From: Ophiura sarsii
Lineage: Eukaryota > Echinodermata > Ophiuroidea > Amphilepidida > Ophiuridae
DNA length: 64,000 nucleotides
Assembly (NCBI GenBank): GCA_035610835.1
Contig: CM069447.1
Span: forward strand, 24,520,161-24,584,160
Reading direction: 5' to 3'
The position numbers and the translations under genes were made by a program. The notes under the pieces were generated by a model. It saw nothing but the letters and a program-made list of their open reading frames with translations, ran no database searches and was not told the origin of the DNA. Of this stretch, positions 57,089-64,000 are shown one piece after another (the stretch's first letter is position 1; each line of letters begins with the position of its first letter).

Positions 57089-57312
57089 AGATAAATCACG
57101 AATAAATACACTGTATAAGTTCATGAAGTTCATAACAACAGCCGAATAAAAAAAAAGAAAATTGTGATATTCATGACATATTCATTGAACCAAAAAAGTA
57201 AAAAATAATAATAGATAAAAAAAAGAGTCTCATTAATAAACAAACTAATGATATTGTAAGTAATTAATATAATGGAACATCAAAAAGTACCAATATTATA
57301 CAAAAAGATATG

Positions 57313-57383
57313 TGGTCCCCAGCAGAATTGAACCCAGGTTCAATGCACCACAGCCGGAGGAAACAACCGCTACACTACCGGGG
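57313..57383 (-). tRNA. tRNA-like sequence with paired acceptor stem and ACCA end
   Basis: On the minus strand the ends CCCCGGT and GCTGGGG pair fully (with G-T pairs), followed by ACCA. An A-box-like TAGTGTAGCGGTT and a B-box-like TGGGTTCAATTC are present. The body is about 67 nt, shorter than usual, and the anticodon stem (around a CTGTGGT loop) does not pair. Probably a tRNA-derived repeat or pseudogene. Confidence 0.4.
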
Positions 57384-57399
57384 TGTCATTACATATTTG

Positions 57400-58162
57400 G
57401 AAGTCATAAGTTAAACTAATATTGAGACTGTCTGGTTTATCCACTCAATAAACTATTAAAATGTGATATTTGAAATACATGTCCATCAAAACACCATTTT
57501 ATTTATTGTAATAGACACATATATTATAAAATATCATTAAAATACTAATTTTGCCTTGAAAATCTGAATTTGGCGGCGATTGGCGATATTTAGCATTTTA
57601 TACCAAAAGTCTACTGCCGGCTGTATTAAAAAGCTCAAATTGCATGAAACCACAGATAAGATTAGTTTTTCTATCAATACTTCTTCCTTTATGTATAATA
57701 CAATTTACATTATTTAGTAAATACAATAATTGTAACGTTTAACGTCACCACTAGCTAATTGAAACAATAATAATGACCCATGACCTTTCATCTGAAAGCT
57801 AAGGTGGCCAAGTTAACTTGTCCACCAAAAAAATAAGTTCAGGATGCATGACAAGCATCAGTCTAGATGACCGTTATGAATATTCATAAGACTACGGATC
57901 GATTCATAGAAGTCATACATGCCGTTAGATGTTTACAAGCATTTTAGAGTGCTACCTAACCATACAATACATTTATAACATGAGTAACATCGACCGCAAA
58001 ACAAATATGTTAAGGTGAATACATTGAATGACGAAATACAGCGCTGATAAAAAACAACAACACATGATTGTCCGTCATAATTATTCTGAAGTAAAAATAT
58101 GTTATTATGAGATCCTCTTCGTTAATATTATAAGGAAAACCTATGGTGAATTTAGTTTGTTT
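57400..58162. other. No gene; one block shared with 43640-43690
   Basis: Apart from the shared block at 57863-57907 (see 43200-43827), nothing was recognised. Confidence 0.4.
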
Positions 58163-58409
58163 AACACTTTCCACGCGGCAGGCGTCTGCAGACGACATTC
58201 CAAAATGTCACAAAATGTTTCAAAAATGTCAACATTATTGAATTTCACTACCATATTTAGAATCACCATCATAAATGCATTACAATAAGTACAAACACGC
58301 TTAGTATTGGTTCAGTAATTCTTGAGATAAAATTTGAAAGTTTGGAAAGGTTTCTGACAACTATTTTTGTATATTATGGTAACACCAATAGCCGCGTGGA
58401 AAGTGTTAA
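58163..58409 (-). mobile_element. TTAA-family MITE, copy 10, full length
   Basis: The best-preserved copy. The left end (58161-58179) reads TTAACACTTTCCACGCGGC and the right end GCCGCGTGGAAAGTGTTAA, so TTAA flanks both sides. It contains GTCTGCAGACGACATTCC and TTGGTTCAGTAATTCTTGAG in minus orientation. Confidence 0.88.
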
Positions 58410-58522
58410 GGACAGACTATGTCGGTCATACAAATAATTAAGAGGAAAATGCAGTGATCTCAGTTGCCAGTCGTTAGATGATATACCGGTATATTGTAAA
58501 ACGGATGTTTACACAATTCTGA

Positions 58523-58912
58523 TTGATTAAAGTCTGTGACGATATTGATCGAATTATCCGACTTCGTAATGGAAAGAAGGACGATGACATATACATATAC
58601 ATATCTAAGAGTAATGTACATCAATGTGACCTTCTTGGATTAGATGGTTTATATTACGATTGGTGTGAACGGCAGCGATTAGAATACATCGTGTTCGTAC
58701 AGGGCAATGTTGGTATTGGTTCACATATGGGGTCTAAAACAAGGGCACTGCATTTACTTGTATTTAGGAGTAGTTACATACACGTACTGTTGAAAATCAC
58801 ATTTAATAGCAACTATTGCGATGTTAGTGTTGTAGCAAACATAGCGAAAATTGTTCAAACAATGACTTTCTTACATATCGGGACTTCCCCGGAAGTGTGT
58901 ATTGTGGTTTGA
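58523..58912 (+). CDS. 129-codon frame, degenerate P-loop-like string, unknown
   Basis: One of the longest frames in the window that is not low complexity. The middle reads LGLDGLYYDWCERQRLEYIV then FVQGNVGIGSHMGSKTRAL. GNVGIGSH after a hydrophobic strand resembles a Walker A lacking the lysine. It lies between the locus II P-loop (54.3 kb) and Walker-B-like block (60.8 kb). No splice signals were verified. At this length a chance frame is possible in 64 kb of DNA. Confidence 0.2.
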   Translation: MIKVCDDIDRIIRLRNGKKDDDIYIYISKSNVHQCDLLGLDGLYYDWCERQRLEYIVFVQGNVGIGSHMGSKTRALHLLVFRSSYIHVLLKITFNSNYCDVSVVANIAKIVQTMTFLHIGTSPEVCIVV

Positions 58913-59333
58913 TCTGCATTTTTTCTTGCGATGAACTGACCAACGTTTTATCTTTATTATACGGTGTTTTTGGTGTGATCAGTGAAAATAGCACCAGTTA
59001 CGATGGTAACCTAACATTTCGGAGCTAACACTAAACAACAAATCCACTAATTTAAACACAACAAGTCAACTTGTTGTTGTTTAAAATAGTTAATTTTCGC
59101 GAATGTTAAATCCGTATATGAGATGGGGGAGGGGCAGTTACCAATATTAACAGAAAGCATTCTGGGAAATGGTGAACAGAGTTATAGGCAAAGTGCCGTC
59201 GGTGATCCTCTTTGCAACCATGAAGTATGGGTCTGTCCATGGAATTAACCGAGCACAAAATCCTCTATTGACGGATTGAAGGATTATACAGCTTTATTTT
59301 GTAACGAGGTCTTTCCACAAGACTAACTTATGA

Positions 59334-59519
59334 ATGTCTTACACCAAAGAGAGGAAGTGTGTTGCACGCAAGAGACCCTCTCGCATGATACTGGACCAGA
59401 TTTACAGTAAGAATTTTAACACCACGGAATGGATATGCGCGGATATTGTTAATTTAAAGAAATCAGGGGGATGGTGGACGGCATGGTTGGACAAACAAGG
59501 CTTAACCCATATTGGATAG
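59334..59519 (+). CDS. 61-codon frame with a CARD-like tail, unknown
   Basis: The frame ends WICADIVNLKKSGGWWTAWL then DKQGLTHIG. The pattern of a leucine/valine helix, GG-WW, a W-L helix and a Q-G-L ending recalls the C-terminal half of CARD domains in RIG-I-like or NLR proteins, where a Gly-Trp pair precedes the last helix. Only about 30 residues support this and no search was possible. It lies upstream of the Walker-B-like block in locus II, not in the order expected for one CARD-NACHT gene. Confidence 0.2.
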   Translation: MSYTKERKCVARKRPSRMILDQIYSKNFNTTEWICADIVNLKKSGGWWTAWLDKQGLTHIG

Positions 59520-59929
59520 CCTACTATCTAGCTAAAGCGCGAAACGACAAAAGATTAATATACAATTGCGTTTCAATCCTTAAATCTGATCAAGGATTAG
59601 GAAAGAGTGCGGTAATCCATGGCGTGTGAAGTATGTTCGACAGGGTCTACGAATGTTTAAAAAACTATAGAGAGAGTTATATACTTAGTTTCATTCATTC
59701 TTTAGACTAAAAGTATTACGACTGAGATTGGAAACACGTACAGTTTATTTTTCCAATCTAAAATCCAATAACATCGTTGTTAAAATATCTTTACAGCCGG
59801 ATTTAAGATTTAATTTGTTTTCCACATTTGCAATTCGCGCCTTAAGCTTGGTAAAGTGAGTATGTGAAATAATTAGATGAGTTAAGGGTAAATGACCTAA
59901 AGCAGTACTGACTGTGGGATATCTTGACG

Positions 59930-60900
59930 GAGTTTCCAGTTGCGTAGTTTAACTGCCAGCATGCTGGGGTACGTGCTTAATATAATTGGTCCTATGTGAG
60001 CAGTAAGAAACATTTTGATATTTAACTTGCATTTATGTTGTTACGAAATACGCATGCAACATTAATTTACCAGACTGATATTTTATAGGATTAATTTAGA
60101 TACATTTTTCGAACCATGGTTTTTGAGCTTCGTAGCTGATGTTTTTATAGTTATATTTTAAAGCCCTATGCATCTACTCATTCCAATAATGCCTTAATGC
60201 AGCCAATCTGCCACATTTGAACAATAGAGGGCGCTGCAATACCAAATGTTTTAAATGCCATTTACTCATGATATCCATGTTCAGTAGACTACGATTCCTT
60301 TTAAAAAATATGGTTAAATGTATTTTCAATATTGTGCGTACGTATCAGTTGATATAGCAAAGATAAACGATAAGAAGCGTAAAAATGTAATTGTACCGAT
60401 GCCCCTTTTTTAAATTTAACACAGATTATGTATTTTGTAAATAATATCTAGTAAGATTCACAGTCAGTTTGTCCAGCATTTAGTTGATGCCTGGGGTTTT
60501 ATTGCAGAAACCTACGTTGATTTGCAAATAACATCAAACCTGAACCTGATTTTAAAAGTTTGATTTTGTGTGTCGATTATGTGTAAAACCAATATCGTAA
60601 GCAGATAGGGTAATAGTTGGTAATGAAAAATGAAGTAAACTAAATGGAGTACGTCATAAAAGAGTTACACTTTCCTCTCAAATCGTCTATCCATATCAAC
60701 GTAATCATTACTGGTCAAATAACTTGAAGACAAGCAATCACGCGTACGGCACGCTCACAGCGTGACTGTGCTCGGTCATTAATCACGGTAATCGATGGCC
60801 ACGATCGACTATTAGTGATGAGCGCATCGATGTAGTTAATCATGATTGATTACAATACGATGCACACACGGTCTACTTTGACACGTGCACTTGAAATGGC
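59930..60900 (+). pseudogene. Walker-B-like block, copy 3 (locus II, stop)
   Basis: Paralog of 44840-45240 and 46250-46640. Shared words are GCATGCTGGGGTACGTG, GTGCTCGGTCATTAATCAC, ATCGATGGCCACGATCGACT and ATGAGCGCATCGATGTAGTT. The frame reads CARSLITVIDGHDRLLVMSA, SM, TAG. GGC CAC replaces GGT TAT (Tyr to His). Confidence 0.4.
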
Positions 60901-61354
60901 AAATGCCAGCAGTAAATGAACACGCTCACATGCTTATGGCAGAGTATTTCCAATCTCGTTTCCCACTGACGTGAGTGATTTGCATGTAATGGATATATTT
61001 CTGAATGCATTGTGACAAAGGTCTAGACGAAAAAGGAAATACAGGCTGACATGTCATGAACATTTGACGCGGATCTAGGATATAATTCTACATCACGTCA
61101 CTTGTAATATCCTTCACAGTCACAATCTGTGTCATATGGATCGAGGACAATCGACTTTTTTACAAATCTATTCCTTAAACTATGGATACATACACGCCAT
61201 CCGTAGAACTAAACATACGGCTACAACATTGGCAAAGAAATACAAATACAACAGTGAAATAACATATTTTGTGTCATAAACACAATACATTTAATATCAA
61301 CAAGTGCAGTCTACATGTAGTAATGATATAAGAACGCTTAAAAATAACATACCG

Positions 61355-61925
61355 GGCACGCGTCGTTTTCCCGGCATCGCACGCTCATGGTGTAAAATAT
61401 TCCTTATTTGAGTCTTTGAGACAAAATGATATACAATCTAAGCGACTGCAATTTCAACCGTCTTACGGTCTCTCGCCTTACGCTTTATGGAGTATGTTGC
61501 AAGTTGTTACAGACTGGCGGTGAAAAATATATAGTTGACACATGGCGAAAGGCTATTTGTAAACGAATACTAATGTTCGCGCTTTTCACGCTCCAAGCAG
61601 CTACCGCGAAAATAAAAACACGCGAACTTATTTATTTTGTGTATAAGTCTATGTAATGAACTTTCAAATCGCAAATTTAAAAACAAGCGAAATTGATGAA
61701 AATCGGCAAAGCGCGAAAATGTAATCGCGCGAAAATTACAACGGTTCTTAAAAGTCATGTGACATTTAAGAAGCCTGGAACCGGGTATGGGATTCAACTT
61801 GATATAATGTGATATGATGACCCTATCCACCTATTCCCAGTCTTAGACATCTTGAGAAACTGGACGCAGCCGTGTAGAGTGATGGACGGTAAGATTGTAA
61901 TGCAATGCAAACTAGTGGTAGGCTA
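61355..61925 (+). pseudogene. Diverged copy 3 of the KRRCP block and flanking DNA (locus II)
   Basis: GCGTCGTTTTCCCGGCATCG, CTGGCGGTGAAAAATAT and AAGTCATGTGACAT, AAGAAGCCTGGA match 47527-47780. Frame not conserved. It has gained an insertion of ACGCGAAAATAAAAACACGC-type sequence (about 61590-61740), a motif also seen in diluted form near 47020-47060. Confidence 0.45.
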
Positions 61926-62172
61926 TTAACACTTTCCACGCGGCTATTAGTTTTACCGTACACAAAATAGATTTTTCAGAATCCTTTCCCAATTTTCAAA
62001 GTCTATCTCAAGGATTACTGACCCAATACTAGGCATGTTTGTACTTATGTCAATGCATTTTTCACAATGATTCCAAATATGGTATTGAAATTACATAATT
62101 TTGACATTTTTTAAACATTTTGTGAAATTTTGGAATGTCGTCTGCAGCCGCCTGCCGCGTGGAAAGTGTTTA
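61926..62172 (+). mobile_element. TTAA-family MITE, copy 11
   Basis: TTAACACTTTCCACGCGGCT at the left. The right end CTGCCGCGTGGAAAGTGTTT carries TTTA where TTAA is expected. Full length. It sits in locus II at the position where locus I has no copy. Confidence 0.85.
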
Positions 62173-62600
62173 CTATGCTGCGTGACACTTAACTCTACCT
62201 ATGGATTGCCTTCATTTAAGAATGTCCGACCTGTATTATTGGCATCTTGAAATAGAATACATGCCTAGAGAATAAGTAAACTCATAAATTGTCATACTGG
62301 AACGGCAAACATGAGACCGTAGTCATATGGGGCTCATATGAGGGCAAACTCGATAGTTATCATGAAACATGACACAACCGTAATTCTCCCGACACCGACA
62401 AGCTATAAGATTGCATATCTCAATGATGGGTGGTTAAAAATATTCAACCTTTTTCCAGCGCTCGTCCAGGTGTCTGTATTGTTGTCTTGACACTAACCTG
62501 CTGATAGTGAGATTAGAAATGAATATTCAAAACACCGTTACTCGAGTTTCTTGATGCATTGGTATGACTTCCACAATGCTCTATTTGCTCATTTTCATGA
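62173..62600. other. End of the region collinear with 47940-48450
   Basis: ACTCTACCTATGG, TTGAAATAGAATACATGCC, GGGGCTCATATG and CTAACCTGCTGATA match locus I in order. Similarity fades after about 62570. Confidence 0.5.
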
Positions 62601-62844
62601 CCATCATATCTTGAATAGCATACATTACCAAACCAATGACCAGTAAGGATGCGCCAATTCTCAGTGGTAGGTAGTATTTAACGAAGTCATCCTATTATTA
62701 CACCTGACAAAATATTTGGATTAGAAAATGTGAGGCCAAAACCAGAGAACCATAACAAGTTACATGTTTTAAAGCCGTCTTGTTGCTTTATTCAATGATA
62801 ATATCGTCTGCTTACCCAAAAACCATTCCAAGCTACCGTTATTG

Positions 62845-63270
62845 TATGCTGGTTCCCTGCACCCTGGATCCCCGGCCCAACTTATCCATAGGTGCAGGTA
62901 CGGGCAAATCAATTGCCGGCCGTAACCGTAAGTTAAACACATTGCATTGTCGCTCTGTTCAACACACTGTAGCTGAGATACCGGATCGAACGCTGAAGCG
63001 TCATTGTCGCGCTGCCATAGATACGACGCGATGGGGAACGCGCTATGACATGCGTGCATGTGCGTGTGAAATCCGGCGCTGTGGTTAGCGCCGATACACG
63101 TGTAGTTTGTGCCAATCAGCAAATTTGTTATCATTCTAAGCGTGACGCTGGCTTCATCGAATTTATTTGTGGATTTTTTATGGCAGCAAATCAGCTTCGA
63201 GTGGAAATCGGCGCGTACCTACATCTATGGATAAGTTGTGTGGAGCCCATAGATGCAGGGAACCAGCATA
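62845..63270. mobile_element. 426-bp element with exact 9-bp target duplication (Mutator-type)
   Basis: TIRs start TATGCTGGTTCCCTGCA and continue, with a gap, through ACTTATCCATAGRTG(C/T)AGGTACG. The flanks CCGTTATTG at 62836-62844 and 63271-63279 are identical. A 9-bp duplication fits Mutator-like elements. The interior is CpG-richer. The frames of 60-121 codons on both strands overlap this element and are shadows. GAGTGKS in one of them is not a valid P-loop (see rejected list). Confidence 0.85.
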
Positions 63271-63299
63271 CCGTTATTGTAGTGCCCTATTGATTATTT

Positions 63300-64000
63300 T
63301 TTTATACCTAATAGTCCTCAAAAAGTAACTGACCAGGGGATTAATATGCTGTCAACTCCAAAACTATTATAGCTCTTACGTAAAACTAATAAATTATTAA
63401 GTTGTGGGGAATTCTCTTTTCTTCAGTTTGAGATAATACACGTGAATATTGAATGAATATTAACTCAATTATGTGCCCAAAGTCAAACAAAGTCAGTTTT
63501 TCATTTTTGAATTTTGTTTGTCGACACGCAGCCTCGGACTACAGTGCAACAGAGCATACATTTCCAAAAGTGCATGTTATTGAAATTACGCTCTAATTCA
63601 AAAATTAACATATTATGTAAGACAAGGAGACAATATCATATTATAGAATACAACTTGGTGATTTAATGTCATAGAGAGAAGAAAAAAAGTTTGACATTAT
63701 TTGCATATGATTAGCATATTACAAAGAAATACATTAACATTTTGCTTTTTGGAATTTCCAGCAAAAACTATAAATACTATTAACACCAAAGTTACATGAA
63801 ATGAAGTTCCCATCATTGCCAACAATACTGTCTGAGGAAAAGTTCACATTTATCTTTACTTTTAACAAAAACCCAAAATCTGTCTTAATTTAGCTTAATT
63901 AATGACCAAACTCGTTGAAATTATTAAGTAATACTGTGTATCCAAACCAGACTTGCATGGTATCAAATTAAAGGTAAAGATGTGCTTACAAGAATGGTCA
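63300..64000. other. No supported feature
   Basis: AT-rich sequence with no recognisable repeat pair or exon. Confidence 0.5.

Noticed and set aside
62885..62930. GAGTGKS string resembling a P-loop in a plus-strand frame
   Set aside because: The spacing is wrong (no Gly four residues before GK), and the frame lies inside the TIR element with the 9-bp duplication.
1..64000. CRISPR arrays, operons, prokaryotic promoters, rRNA genes, viral genes
   Set aside because: Searched for by eye; no regularly spaced repeats, ribosome-binding-site-led gene strings, rRNA-like conserved stretches or virus-like polyprotein frames were seen.

Overview
The window reads as nuclear DNA from an invertebrate animal, probably marine. 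It is AT-rich and has no long open reading frames, operons or bacterial signals. It holds LINE 3' ends with the AGCGCTTT...TAAAT(N) tail common in marine metazoans, many short terminal-inverted-repeat (TIR) transposons, tRNA-like fragments, and a few exon-sized frames with plausible splice sites. I cannot name the species. No complete protein-coding gene could be assembled by eye, and most open frames are shadows of repeats.

Layout. 0-5.1 kb: repeats, a foldback element, a tRNA-like sequence, a 324-bp TWA-flanked MITE and a 351-bp tandem repeat. 5.65-16.2 kb: two diverged head-to-tail copies of a 4.5-6 kb segment, later broken up by LINEs and MITEs. 17.03-19.80 kb: a 2.77-kb TIR element flanked by TTA, with a nested hAT-type insertion and two tRNA-like sequences inside. 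19.9-28.97 kb: hAT-type, piggyBac-type and other elements, a set of diverged 1.5-1.8 kb modules with one recent duplication, and a 1.1-kb TTGGTTAA-rich element inserted in a LINE reverse-transcriptase fragment. 31.2-32.0 kb: a CpG-richer patch on the minus strand with a candidate two-exon gene start.

34.3-62.6 kb is the most interesting part. Four tandem units of 2.0-2.26 kb each carry a short frame spelling a Walker A (P-loop) motif. A fifth diverged unit lies at 53.4-54.7 kb. The P-loop codons differ between copies mostly at synonymous positions. Downstream of both loci are repeated frames with a Walker-B-like VIDG(Y/H)DRL string and a second repeated frame. Blocks at 43.0, 43.6, 44.9, 46.5, 47.5 and 48.4 kb match blocks at 55.9, 57.9, 59.9, 60.8, 61.4 and 62.5 kb in the same order. 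This suggests an ancient duplication of a STAND/NACHT-like NTPase gene, with extra amplification of its P-loop segment in the first locus. Several copies carry stops, so much of it is probably decayed.

At least eleven short G or C homopolymer tracts stand out against the AT-rich background. Several lie inside transposons, and one replaces about 39 bp of normal sequence in a tandem duplicate, which raises the possibility of an assembly artefact.
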